Source: Aaosphaeria pasadenensis (lineage: Eukaryota; Ascomycota; Dothideomycetes; Pleosporales). Taken from it: a DNA stretch of 64,000 nucleotides. Below the pieces are notes generated by a model, which was not told where the DNA came from, searched no databases, and worked only from the letters and a program-made list of their open reading frames with translations. Shown here one piece after another: positions 23,234 through 34,899 of this stretch. Positions within the stretch are counted from its first letter, which is position 1. The number at the start of each line of letters is the position of its first letter. The stretch covers positions 1 to 64,000 of the forward strand of contig JAKLMB010000005.1 of assembly GCA_022813625.1 (NCBI GenBank), given 5' to 3'. Made by a program: the position numbers and the translations under genes.

Positions 23234-26200
23234 CTACCGTCGTGGAGGTTGTCTGCCACTTCCAGTAGCATTTTTACTACCAAAGAGCAGCTTGAACCCG
23301 TTTTTCAGAGATATGAGATCAGGATACGCGTGCTTCTCGAGCTCGAATGCATTCGGTATGACCTTGATTGGCCAAGCTCCAGGGTTGGCCTTTTGACCAG
23401 CTTTGTAGCATAACCAGAAATGACCCGGATACTTGGGCATTGGGGCAAAGGCGTACATGAAACGGCTAGGATTGGCATCGCAGTAATTCGTGAGCCAATT
23501 TTCTGTAAAACACATCAGCTTCAGACATTTAATGAGCTTCGAGCAAGATTAAGAACTCACCACATGCTTCCCGACCTTCTTTCTGATACCGCTCGTCTTT
23601 CACCAACTCGGTGACCTTCTTCGCCATTGCTTCAACGTGGTTGACGATCAATTCGTCCAAGTCGGAGTACGTGTGCTTGCCAACCCGTAGTTGCTTGCCC
23701 AGTGAATATTCGTTGGCCTTCCCTAGCTCAAGAACATCGATATGCTGATAAAGATTGTCCGCGACCTTCCAAGTAACCGCAAGATGATCCAAGCCCTTGG
23801 AAGATGGCCGAATAACGACATCGCCAGGGTCTTTACTTCCAAGAAACTCCTCAGCTTGATGAGCATTGAAGGAGTAGAACAAGGGATGGTTGACGACACG
23901 GTTGGGTCGTCCAGAAGCTACTTCTTTTGCTCTTTCTGCAGCCTTTTTGTCCGCAGCTTCCTGTTGATCGTCCCATTCACCTGGAATGCGGTTGAACTCC
24001 CTCCGGACTGGTTGACGTATGAGATCTTCCCGAAGGGATAGTTGCGCGGTCAAAGCCTTGCGGTTAAGGTACATAATCCTTGCACGAACCGTCTGGCCTT
24101 GTTGATAGACGTGGCGAGGTTCTTGTCCACCGCTGCCGACACCTTCTGGGAATTCAGATTCGGATACACCGCCCTCAATTCCACACTCAAGTCTCACTTC
24201 GATATGATCCGGGAAAGTCCGCTTGATCTGGACAGGGATGACTAGTCCTTCACTCAAAGACTCTTTTGTTTCGCCCGTAAGCATAGTAAAGATTTCGTCT
24301 GATGAGGCAATGGCAAACGATTGCCTGATTTCCTCGTATGGCTCTGAAAGCTCTGCACGAATCGTTTCCAGCGTCGCGCGTTTACGATTGCCGAGTTTCC
24401 TTTCAATTTCTGCTGCATAATCTTCGAGAATAAGATCATGGATCTGATCTGTTTGTTCGTCCCTGACCATTCGTCGAACGACAGCACTCGGCCCACCATC
24501 AGCGATCTCAGCTTGCACGTCTTCCTCGTCCATTCCTAAAGCATCTGCAACCATCTTTCGTGCCAGCTCATAGTCTTCGGGGTGGATTCGCGTATTGTCG
24601 AGATAGTCTGAGATCTCTTCAGTTGGTTCGTATTGGATCCAAAGGAAGCTTGCACAATTAGCAAAAACCTTGGGACCCATAGCAGCTCTGAGGTCTCGCG
24701 CATCACTCTCCGACACGCCCAGCAAATCATAACGAGCAAGAACCTCGTCATTGTTGGCCTGAATTGCTTTCACAAGTCTGTCTGCCTTGCGCGGACCAAG
24801 ACCACAGATATAAGGAAGCAACTTTGTCATATACGGATCCTCCCATGAATCTTGAATGTTGAGACCGACAAGGTTGACCATATCGACCATGGCGTTTTCG
24901 AGTTTATCCAGTAGTTTATCTTGTGGGATAAGTGTCTGGTTTGAAACGAATGGTATAGAAATGACGTCTTTGCCTAAGGAAGCATACTCTGCAAGAGGGT
25001 TCTGTAGATACCTAGCAAGAGCAACGCAGTACCTAGCCATGGGCGGTAGTTTTGGAAACTCAGCTGCGGCCCTTGGGCTGTTGTAATAAAGGCGTGCTAC
25101 TTCGTCGTTTACGATGGTCACGTCCATTGGATCGCTCTTTTCGGTCTGGTCGTCAGGGTCTTCGTAGATGGCACCTCGTACATCATACTGGCTGATGATT
25201 TCCTGGACATCTTTGTAAAGCTTGCGTGCCTCCACAGAGAAACCCGCAACGCCAATGACATCTGGCTTACGTCGGCGTAGAACTTCCACAAAAGCCTCAA
25301 CGTCTTTGCCATCGGGTATGTTCCTGTCACGATTTCCGAGCCTAAAGTCAACGAGTTTACCATTCTCCAGGACTCGGCCATCATTCTCGACATACGCCCA
25401 CAGAATAGCATCTCCTCGCAAGGCTTTTCCATTCGTGATTGTCAGAACATTAGGAGTGGATCCCAATTCAGCGCCCCGTGGTTTGAAGGGAGCTTGGTCG
25501 AGTTTGTTATAATAGCTTTCACGCGCACGGCTGGCCAATTCTTCTTCACAGCGTGCCCGCAGTGTTTCTTTAACACCAGCTGCGATGATACCATGCAGTT
25601 TGTCTAAGGCGGCGTCCAGGACATCTCGGCGGAGGCTATTCCAAGCATCTGCGACATCGCTAATATTGTCGGAGACAATATGTTTGTGCAGCTTGTTTTT
25701 GTAGTCCTCAAACCCACCCATACGGATCTTGACACTTAGAAGTCCTTCAGCTTCAGCTTTCAACATCTTCAGGAAAAGGTCGGGACGGCCGTGGAGGTCG
25801 AAAAAGGTCTGACTTCGAAGGTATTTGAACTCGTAGTAAGGGTGATCCTCGGTGATTTTGCGAAGACCCTTTTCGGTGCGGATGCAATCGATGAGGGCGT
25901 TTTGATAGAAATTACCGCGTACCAGTCTTCGCAGGCGGGGGCTCATTGTGAGCTCTTGGACATACATCATCTTGGCGCTCTTGATTAGCTGTGTACTTGT
26001 GGAGTATTCCGCGCTGACCAACGATGCAGCGAGGTCCTCTGGTTTCTCTGCTACGTCGTCAATATACTGACGTCTGCTCTCAGAGCCTTCAGCATATCTG
26101 GCGAATTCATCGGCTGTGATACCGATGGCATGGACAAGGCTATATGCGGATGTACTGCGGATCTTATCGAACAAAGTACGGGCGTTGTTTGCGCGCTTTT

Positions 26201-27651
26201 GAGTTCCATTGGTCTCGGAATCTATGAGGCGCAAGTCCTTCATTTCTGCCGAATACTGGAAGTGTAGATAGTCCTGCAATTCCTGAACCTCTTCAATTGT
26301 CACAACCTTATGGATGAGCTCCTCGATGACTGGGTCAGTCAGGTCCGTGACAATGCTCTTCAAATTGTCGTAGTTCTTCTGCAAGGCATCTCGTTTGTCT
26401 GTGAAAGCTCTAAACTTGAGGTCATAATCGAAGACTTCCCAAAGATCAGTCTGAACCAGTAAACGCTCCGGTCGAGCGTCTAAAGGAGGCGCCTCGGCTG
26501 AATCCGCGTCGTCTTGCTGATCCGTTGGTGCATGAATCAAATAGTCCTTTCTGTGATTGAAAATGAATGGAACTTCATAGTCTTCGACATTCAAGAACTC
26601 CAGCACCTTCTTCACTGCCCGCTGGAATGGCTTCTCGAAGTAAGGTTGCAGGCCCTTCTTCGGCCAGATTAACTTTGTGATCCATAGAGCTTCTTCGCTG
26701 AGCCTGGCCTCCCATTCGTCGGGGGTTAACTCCAGTTCACGGAAGGGCTTTCGAGCCAGTTGGATGCGTTCCGGTGTGTCCCTTTCGCGGATCTCGTTAT
26801 CCTCGTCCGTCAGCATACGTTCAGCCAGCTGCGAAGGCTCAAAGACATCCTTTAATTGAAGTTCTCGACCATCTTGCAGTTGTTCTTCGTCCTGTTGCTC
26901 CTGCAGAGCGAGAGCCCAATCGTAATCTGTGCCATCTCCAAAAGCAGCTCTGTAGTCTTCCTCTGCACCTTCATCCAGACCTGCGGCTTGGAGGCCACTT
27001 GTTATTATGGATATGCCTGGTTGTTCGACTTCACGCTCGTCTTCGATGTCGTCCTCGAACTGGTCTTCTTCGATGAAGTCGGCAAACTCGTTGTCGAAGC
27101 CACCGAGTCTTCGGCCACCTTCATCGGCATCGTCGATTATATCGTCTTCGTCGGAAAAGATGTCGTCGATACCGCGAGATTTGCCATGCCGGTCTTTGTG
27201 GCCCCGTTTCAAGCGCTTGTATTTCGACTGTTTTTGAATTAATACGCGACGGGGTCATTGAGCGCGGTTGTCCTACCTGTTGTTGCTCTCGTGGCTCATA
27301 GTCGGCACCAATGAGGTCCAAATCTTCTTCGTCGAGGGCTTCGTCGACCTCACGGTTCTTGCGCTTCTTCTTCTTGCGGCGGACGCGATCTGTGACCTCA
27401 TCTTCCTCATCCTCGTCGACTACAAAACCTGCACCCTCCTACTCAAAATTAGCTGCTGGGATGTTGTGGGAGCTATTCGGAGAGCTTACAGCAGCAAGAC
27501 GTTCTTCATCATCGTCTTCCTCTTCTTCACTTGAATCCTCGAAGTCATTTGTACCGTTTGTCTGCTTCGCGCCCGATTTGGCAGTCGCGCCATCGAACTC
27601 CTCATCCTCCTCGCTGCCTAGCTCGGCGGTTTCGTCAAAGAACTCGGCCAT
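23234..27651 (-). CDS. spt6: Transcription elongation factor / histone chaperone Spt6
   Basis: Spliced complement(23234..23502, 23561..27227, 27277..27438, 27490..27651), 1419 residues, introns of 58, 49 and 51 nt. Spt6 travels with RNA polymerase II, reassembles nucleosomes and binds the phosphorylated polymerase linker. The N-terminus is strongly acidic (EEEEDDDEE and DEDEEDE runs), as expected for the histone and Spn1-binding region. The core has the Tex-like helical domain, a YqgF-like fold near EYASLGKDVISIPF, a helix-hairpin-helix LLPYICGLGPRKADR around residue 910, an S1 RNA-binding domain at about 1100-1175, and tandem SH2 domains from about 1219 (HPLFYSFNAHQAEEFL, VIRPSS) to the end. 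Length matches fungal orthologues. The last 89 codons are joined by splicing ACE to NWLTNYCDANP. Divergent from the MAPKK gene. Confidence 0.96.
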
Positions 27652-30024
27652 GTTGCGCAGCACGTATAAAGGAGCTTAATTAGGAAGAAGGATCCAATAT
27701 AGGGAGAGTGAGATAGCGAAACCAGATGCCAGGTCTTCCAGGTTGATGGAAATCTTCAGCGCGAGATTCACGTGAATGGACTTGTGTTAATGGGAGGTTG
27801 TGGGCGCCATGCGCGAAGATGAAGGAGAATCGGAGGTGTCTGGTCAAAAGTTCAAGACATTGAAAGGGCAAACAGCCACCGATGATGACTAAGTGGAGTT
27901 GTCGCTAGCGCGATTTGGGCCATGGCATGGGCCGTGCCACCCGCCCATTCCACCTTCACAACAGGTAGTTACTACTTAGGTACGTACGGTGTAGGTACCT
28001 AGTAAACCAGTATGAGAGACAAGATGCTTTACTACTGCACATACAGCCTCTAAGAGTATATAGTTCAATTGCAGCATGAAGACGCATCTAATTCTCAGGT
28101 AGAGCTGCCGGCAAGTAATACATTATACCAACACAGTACTTATGTATGTAAACACTGGTACCTGAGTTTAGATTCGCTGACTCACCTGTTCGCCTAATAA
28201 AATGATGTATATCTAGGTACCTGGGTAAGTAAGTACCCAGGTGTATAAATGGTAGATACGCTGGAAGTCCGCTTTAAATGCAAGTACTAGGGTCGAGTAT
28301 CCAAGTTTTCGGGAGCCATCTACCTAGGTAGCTACCAAATCAAGCAAGTGTTATGGAATAATTTCAAAGTGGACATCCGTTCTTTTCAACAAGCATGACA
28401 AGATAAAAGGATCACCCAGAGGGTTTCGATATGTAATTAATAAATACCATTTGAGTAAGTGTCATGATAGATGGCATACTAAAGAAACATGATTTCTCAA
28501 TGTAAGTGAATCCTCAGCATACCAAATCTGGTTGTAGCTAAATGATACTCCAGACTTGCTGATTGCTTGCTTAAGGGACACCGGTATCAAAGAAAGGCAA
28601 AGATACACGAGTAGCCGTGAGATATTAGGTAGGTACTTAGTTGCCTAGGTAGGTTCAAGTACCTCCTAGGCCTGTTAGCTTAGGCTAATTCTTTAGAAGA
28701 AGATAAAACAACAACTGCTTGGTTAACGATATTGTATGATTGGAAGGAAGGCTTCATAGATAGGTAGGTAACTACAGTACTGAAAGTGGATGATACATGG
28801 TAAAAGTAGGTAAATAATGTACCCTAACGTATCATGTATATATGCACACGAATCATCTACATAGAGGGCAAGGCAAAGCTCAGGTACCTGATGCTCTTCA
28901 AGTGGGGAGCCTCATCATACGATGCTGAAACCCTCCCTACTCCTGAGCAATACATGCATGGATGATGGCCCCCTTCTCTAATTACCTACCGATCAGATTG
29001 GTCTTTTGGTCTTTAGTCTTTGTTCCCTTTGACTTTGAAACCTGGTCGTCCAGCTTGGGCGAAATAACCTTCTCTTTCTTTCTCTCTTTAGTTCTCCTCT
29101 GTGATAATGAAGTTCTTAGTCTAAGGTACCTTAGGTACCTAGGTAGGTAGTCAAATAATGAGCCACCCCCGCTAAGATCTGAAGCATTATTTCGTAGGGT
29201 ATCACGATATCAACGAGTAGAATTATTTACTGTACTCCGTAGTTAAGTGTAGAATAGTTGAAAGGTGGATAGGAACCTAGGTAGAAAGTATGTATTCATT
29301 AATTCGTTTCTCCTCCCCCCACCTTTGCACCCTGGAATGACTTGGACTGGACTGGGCTGGCCTGTACCTGCACGCGCTCTCGCCCCACCACGGACCCTCT
29401 CACGCCTCTCCTTCTCTTGTTATTCTCTCCTACTTTCTACTCTCGCTTTCCCTTCCCCCCCGCCTCTCTCTCCCTCTCTCACAAGCCCACCCACCGCCGC
29501 GAACCCACGCACCCACGACAACCCTGAGCCTGACTGACCATTATCTTAGGTATAGGTTGTTACCTCGATTTCGTTGTGAATCCGCGCACTCTGCTGCATC
29601 TACCACGCACACGACTACCGTTCACGTCGTCCATCATCCATCAATCCTTTCCGTGAACCTTCCGCCCCCCTCGCACCTCTAAGTACCCCGTTCGTGGGCT
29701 ACTATTTGTGTTGGGCGCCAAGCTCCCCTCACTCTCCTGGTGCCTCTTGTTGCCGTGGCCCTAGAAGTATCAACCCAATAGACGCCCGGATTGGCATAGA
29801 TACTGCTGTCGCAGCTTTTGGGCGGCAAAAGCGAAACAAGAGAGCGCAAAGCTGCCCTGAAATACTTTCACTATCTCACCAGCACAGCGCAGCACAGTCC
29901 GTTCCACCTACAATCCTCAGGCCCGCGCCCACCACAGTTCCCGCTCTAGGGCTTCTACCCATTCCACTGTCGCCTCTCGGAATATTACATTGTACCGCCA
30001 CATTCGTGCTGGATAGTAGTCATC
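27652..30024. promoter_or_regulatory. Divergent intergenic region Spt6 / Ste7
   Basis: 2.4 kb holding both promoters. TTCACGTGAA, a perfect palindrome, lies at 27767-27776, about 116 bases upstream of the Spt6 start. Five AGGTACCT palindromes fall at 27993, 28215, 28882, 29124 and 29133, with a TACTCCGTA at 29233-29241. From about 29300 the DNA becomes C/T-rich, probably the Ste7 promoter and leader. No gene is supported. Confidence 0.55.
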
Positions 30025-31564
30025 ATGGCCGAGTCTTCGTTCAAGACGAAGACTATGAAGAGGAAGAATGTCAAGGGGCTCGCGCTTAGCGCTCCACCAG
30101 CCAAGCCAGCTCCCTCTGCTGGCGACGCGCAAATCCCGGGGGGAATGGCCAACGATGAAGGGCGAGCAGACACCCTGGAAATCGGTGTCGAATTTCGGTT
30201 GGATCTCAAGGCTGAAGATTTAATAGTCGTCCGAGAGCTGGGTTCGGGCAATGGCGGAACTGTCAGCAAGGTGCAACATGCGGCTACCAAGGTCACTATG
30301 GCTAGGAAGGTATGCTCACCAACGGCATGGGCTCGTTCTACAAGGGCGTCTCTACAAGTTAAAATTGAATGCTGACATAGTTGTTCCTAGATCATACACG
30401 TGGAAGCTAAAAACGAAGTACGAAAGAGAATCGTCCGAGAGCTTCGTATCATGCACGACTGCAACGACGAGCGTATTGTAGCCTTTTACGGTGCTTTCCA
30501 AAATGATACTGGGGATGTTATAATGTGCATGGAGTACATGGATGTTGGGTGAGTCTCACTCTGGATTTGAAGCACCCTTGGACTCCTGCTAATGGACCAG
30601 GTCCCTCGATTGGGTCTCAAAGACGTTTGGCCCTGTTCGTGTCGATGTCCTCGGCAAGATTGCAGAATCCGTCCTTGGTGGACTCAGCTACCTGTACAGC
30701 GCTCATCGTATCATGCATCGCGATCTCAAACCCTCGAACATCCTGGTAAACTCAAAGGGGCAAATCAAATTGTGCGATTTCGGAGTTTCTAGTGAGCTCG
30801 ACGGCTCAATAGCCGAAACCTTTGTAGGCACTGGAACCTATATGGCCCCAGAGCGGATACAGGGATCACCATACACGGTCAAGTCAGATGTTTGGAGTGT
30901 TGGACTTACGCTCATGGAGCTGGCAATCGGAAAATTTCCATTTGGCGGTAGCGGTGACGATGCGGACGAACCCGGCGGCCCACAGGGCATTCTAGATCTA
31001 TTGCAGCAGATTGTACTGGAACCCGCCCCGAAGCTACCCAAGAGTGATGCATTTCCATCGATATTGGAGGATATGATAGCCAAGTGTTTATTGAAAGACC
31101 CGGCTGAACGACCAACACCTAAGGAGCTTTATGTAAGTTCTGATACTGGTACGACGGTTTGGCCAATCGCTAATATCTTACAGGACGCAGACGCTTTCCT
31201 TCAGGCAGCAAAGAGAACACCAGTCGATCTTGAGGCTTGGGCTGTTAGCATGATCGAGCACAACAAACGCAAATCCCATCTTGCCCCAACGGCACCCTCG
31301 TCTGCCGTTCGCGAGAAATTGCGTGAACGTTCGCCGCCAAATCGGCACACCCCTACCTCATCTGTAGATAGTAAACATGCGGATTTGAATGGTTCGAATA
31401 CGGCGCCGCCCCGGCCTGCATATCCAGCGAGGACATCGAGCGCATCGAGTGGACAGAACATTACGTCGTTGCCTATTCGACCTGCTCCGGCGCCAGGTAG
31501 CTCTCCCCACACTCGAGCGCCACCTAACGGCGGTTTACCTGCCGCACCGGGTCCGCGAAGATGA
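30025..31564 (+). CDS. ste7: Ste7-type MAP kinase kinase (pheromone/filamentation pathway MEK)
   Basis: Spliced join(30025..30309, 30391..30548, 30601..31132, 31184..31564), 451 residues, introns of 81, 52 and 51 nt. The dual-specificity kinase phosphorylates the Fus3/Kss1-class MAPK and is itself activated by Ste11, controlling mating, hyphal fusion and often host infection. Visible features: basic N-terminal docking site TMKRKNVKGLAL (residues 10-21), Gly-rich loop GSGNGG at 73-78, ATP lysine K95, HRDLKPSN with catalytic Asp189, DFG at 207-209, and the activation segment with the S-x-x-x-T pair S217/T221 followed by VGTGTYMAPERI. The C-terminal 100 residues are Pro/Ser/Arg-rich. The N-terminus RTMKRKNVKGLAL-like text is typical of the filamentous Ste7/MEK-2 group rather than Pbs2 or Mkk1. 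Start is the first Met of the conserved N-terminus. Confidence 0.95.
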
Positions 31565-32679
31565 TTAGGGCTGTTCAGGAAAGTATGGGACCCACCGAGC
31601 AATAGTGACTATGTAATAAGGATTCTCTCGGGCATCGTGTAAGACATTATCAGGGGCAATTATCTGTCGTAGTTATATTCATGGGATGAAAACATTCATT
31701 CAATCTACACGACTGTATAAGGCGGGCCCTCCTCTTCGGGCACCTTATCTGCTATTGGCATACTTTTTTTTTGCACACTGCATCTTTTGGGCGCACCTGC
31801 TGCTTATTTGTGTCAAGGTCTGGAGCCATTTTCGTGTTGTATAGTCGTATAGTGCGACAGCAACTCTTCACTCAAGGCCTTGAGGGAATCAAGTGATATG
31901 CAAAACAGTACGGAGTACATGCTGTCTTGTTCACTGCCGTTTGGAAGAACCCAGTCCTTGTGTTACGTCACAATCGCGGATGCGTACATTTACACAACCA
32001 TTTGAGACAACCTCATGTGGATGAGTTACAAGCAAATGGGGAACGTCGTATCCGTCAAGTCCATGGATAGTCACTCCATAGAAATGGCAGTTCGAGGCAT
32101 TGGAGCACCTTAAATTGTCTATCTACACAGCATCGCGAGCAGAGCTGTGATGTTGAGGTTGTGATTGATGTACGAGACTTGATGAGGACCGTCTTTGGGT
32201 AATATTGAACCCCTGGACGTGATTTCGCTTTCCTGACCATGGTCAAAAGTAACCTCAACAAGCCGGCGCCTAGTGCAGATTTTTCCTCTGTGTGCATGGA
32301 TCTGCGGAACAATCAAGGGAGAGCCGTTATTGTGGTCGCACGCTGAAGGCACTTACTTCCGCTGCATCTAAAGTGGGACTCCCGAATTGTCAACAACAGA
32401 GAGCTGCAGCGCCTAGCTGGGCTCTGATTCGTCACAAAAAATGTCTCTAGCCTGATGTAGACCATAGGTGTACGTACAAAGTACTTTGGAATACCCCAAG
32501 TTGCTTCTGATAGCGATGATGATATTTGATCCATGCACTTTAATATCTGAGTTTCCATATGAACGGCACTGAATGAACGACCTGATATATATTCTGCATG
32601 TCCGCAGTTGTCCACGCCCCGTGGGTGTTACTTTTTCATCGTTCTACAATCAACACCAAAGCGCATCGAACCACGCATC
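31565..32679. other. Interval between Ste7 and alpha-amylase genes
   Basis: 1.1 kb with the Ste7 3' end and the amylase promoter. TACGGAGTA occurs at 31909-31917. No gene is seen. Confidence 0.55.
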
Positions 32680-34504
32680 ATGACCGCTTGGTTGGCACAG
32701 GCGGTGGTGATTTGGGCGTTCGTTAGCATCACCCATGCTGCAACTCCGGAGCAATGGAGGTCCAGATCGATATATCAACTGCTGACTGATCGGTACGCGA
32801 GGGCTGATAGGAGTACGACTGCTGAGTGCAATGTCGCCGATGGGAATTACTGTGGCGGATCCTGGCGAGGAATCATTGAGCAGCTCGACTACATCCAAAA
32901 CATGGGCTTCACGGCCGTGAGACAATACTTTCCCATGCACTGTATCCTTCTCCAAATCGTTGACATCTGGTACAGATCTGGATTTCCCCAGTAACTTACA
33001 ACCTCCCAGAGCGAACCAAATTTGGTTACGCATACCACGGATACTGGCAACAAGACCTTTATCGCCTCAACAGCAATTTTGGAACCGCAGACGATCTCAA
33101 GGCTCTGAGTGTGGCTTTACATGATCGCGATATGGCAAGTAGGCCGCGCAGTATACATGCTTAAGAATCCCCCCATAACGTGATACAGTACCTCATGGTA
33201 GATATAGTTGTGAATCATAACGGGTGGAATGGGACCGCGGAATCAGTCGATTACTCCCGTTTTCATCCATTCAACCAGAAGGAGCACTTCCACAACTACT
33301 GTACTATCAGCAATTACAGCGATCAAGCGATGGTGGAAGGATGCTGGCTAGGCGATGTAGACGTTGAGCTTCCGGACCTCAATACTGAACATCCGTTCGT
33401 CTTGAATGAGTACCGAAGTTGGATCAAGCAGCTAGTGTCGAACTATTCCAGTAGGTTCTGGGAGTGATCAGAGGAGTTGGTGATATCCTGTGACTGACCG
33501 CCATAGTTGACGGAATCCGCCTTGACACGGCAAAACACGTTGGAAGAGATTTCTGGTCATCGTTTCAAGAAGCAGCCGGCATCTTCAGCACGGGAGAAGT
33601 GTTGAGCGGTAACCCGGTATACGTATGCGAATATCAGAACACCATGGACAGCATTTTGAACTACCCGCTGTACTATCCAATGATGTTGTTTCTCAACTCC
33701 ACCAAGGGCACATCCACACCTTTGGTCAAAGCCATTGACATATTGCGCTCCGCCTGTAAAGACGTTACACTGCTGACCACTTTCTCCGAGAACCACGATC
33801 TTCCTCGTTTTGCATCACAAACGCAAGACCTCTCTCTCGCGAAGAATGTCATGGCCTTGACGATACTCTGGGATGGTATCCCTATCATCTATGCCGGCCA
33901 AGAGCAGCATTATGCTGGGTACGGAGATCCCGGCAACCGGGAGGCGACATGGCTGGCCAAATATTCGCGAGAAGGGGACCTCTACAACATCGTTGCTGCG
34001 TTGAATCAAGCGCGAAATCGGGCACTATCTGTCGATCCTGCTTACCTGACATACAACATCCACGCAATCTACAACTCAAGTGAAGTAATTGCCCTTCGTA
34101 AGGGACATTCTCCAAATCAGATCGTTTCCATATATACGAGCGCGGGAATGGGTACAGGATCTTCAATCCTCCACATTGGAGAAACAGGCTGGCCTGTGGA
34201 CACTGAGGTTGTGGAACTGATTACTTGTCAAAGTGCTATTGTTTCTAGTGATGGGAAATTACCGGTCGCCATGAAAGATGGATTACCAAGAGTATACATG
34301 TCTTCAAGCGCAATCGGTGGGAGCGGGATTTGCGGCATGAATGGTACGAACAACAATGCTTCAGGTACAACGGCCGACAATGGATTTGAGACTATGCCGA
34401 ATGAGACGAAAAGCAGTCCTGCAGCGGGACATGCCAAGTCGATTGAAAGAATGTACTTGCTGGTCGTGGCTGCTGTTGTCGCTACGGTCTTAACGATCTG
34501 GTGA
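32680..34504 (+). CDS. GPI-anchored GH13 alpha-amylase
   Basis: Spliced join(32680..32916, 32976..33134, 33189..33450, 33507..34504), 551 residues. GH13 enzymes hydrolyse alpha-1,4-glucan; GPI-anchored members also act on cell-wall alpha-glucan. Signal peptide: [20 protein letters not shown]. Catalytic signatures: DIVVNHNG (region I), GIRLDTAKH with nucleophile Asp226, GEVLSG with acid/base Glu250, and [10 protein letters not shown] with Asp317. The C-terminus ends in a Ser/Asn/Thr-rich linker and a hydrophobic tail ([16 protein letters not shown]), the layout of a GPI attachment signal. Intron 1 removal restores GFTAIWISPV. Intron 2 (33135-33188) has a GCAAGT donor, so it is a GC-AG intron; no GT donor there keeps frame with MYLMVDIV. 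Length is near the family norm once the tail is included. Confidence 0.93.
33135..33188 (+). other. GC-AG intron within the alpha-amylase gene
   Basis: The exon ends GATATG and is followed by GCAAGTAG, the preferred form of the rare GC donor; the acceptor is GATACAG. Excision joins DRDM to [10 protein letters not shown] in phase 0, exactly the family sequence before the region I motif. The nearest GT donor at 33139 shifts the frame. Confidence 0.8.
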
Positions 34505-34899
34505 AGCTTGATTTCCAATTGGCATATTTCATCATCTCGAGCAACGTTTAGCAGCACGTCTGGATTAGAGACATTTCGATTGTTGCCGACATAGGACGAA
34601 CCCACCGTTCAGACGTTAATGCTAGTACAACACTTCGCCTTTACTAAACGTGTAGCCGCAAGCTCTTTGTAGAATAATACTCAAAGTCAGTACTGTTACC
34701 ATGTTGCGGCAAGGGGTTGAGTCTGGTTAGAATGGGAGCATATCAACTCAAAATGACAAGGCCGGCAAAGCAATATTGAGGACCTTTCGAACCATGCCAT
34801 ATACATTATTGGTATCGATCTATTTCTCTCTCTTTTCTTTTATATTTGGCAGTAAAAGTCTAATTGCGACGTGGCTCGTTTCCACGATCAACTTGATTT
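34505..34899. other. Convergent intergenic interval
   Basis: 395 bases between the converging amylase and CCT3 stop codons; both 3' ends lie here. Nothing else is seen. Confidence 0.6.

Noticed and set aside
26856..27679. Plus-strand frames rich in Ser over the Spt6 N-terminus
   Set aside because: Antisense of the acidic Spt6 region; GAA/GAG codons read backwards as Ser/Leu/Phe.
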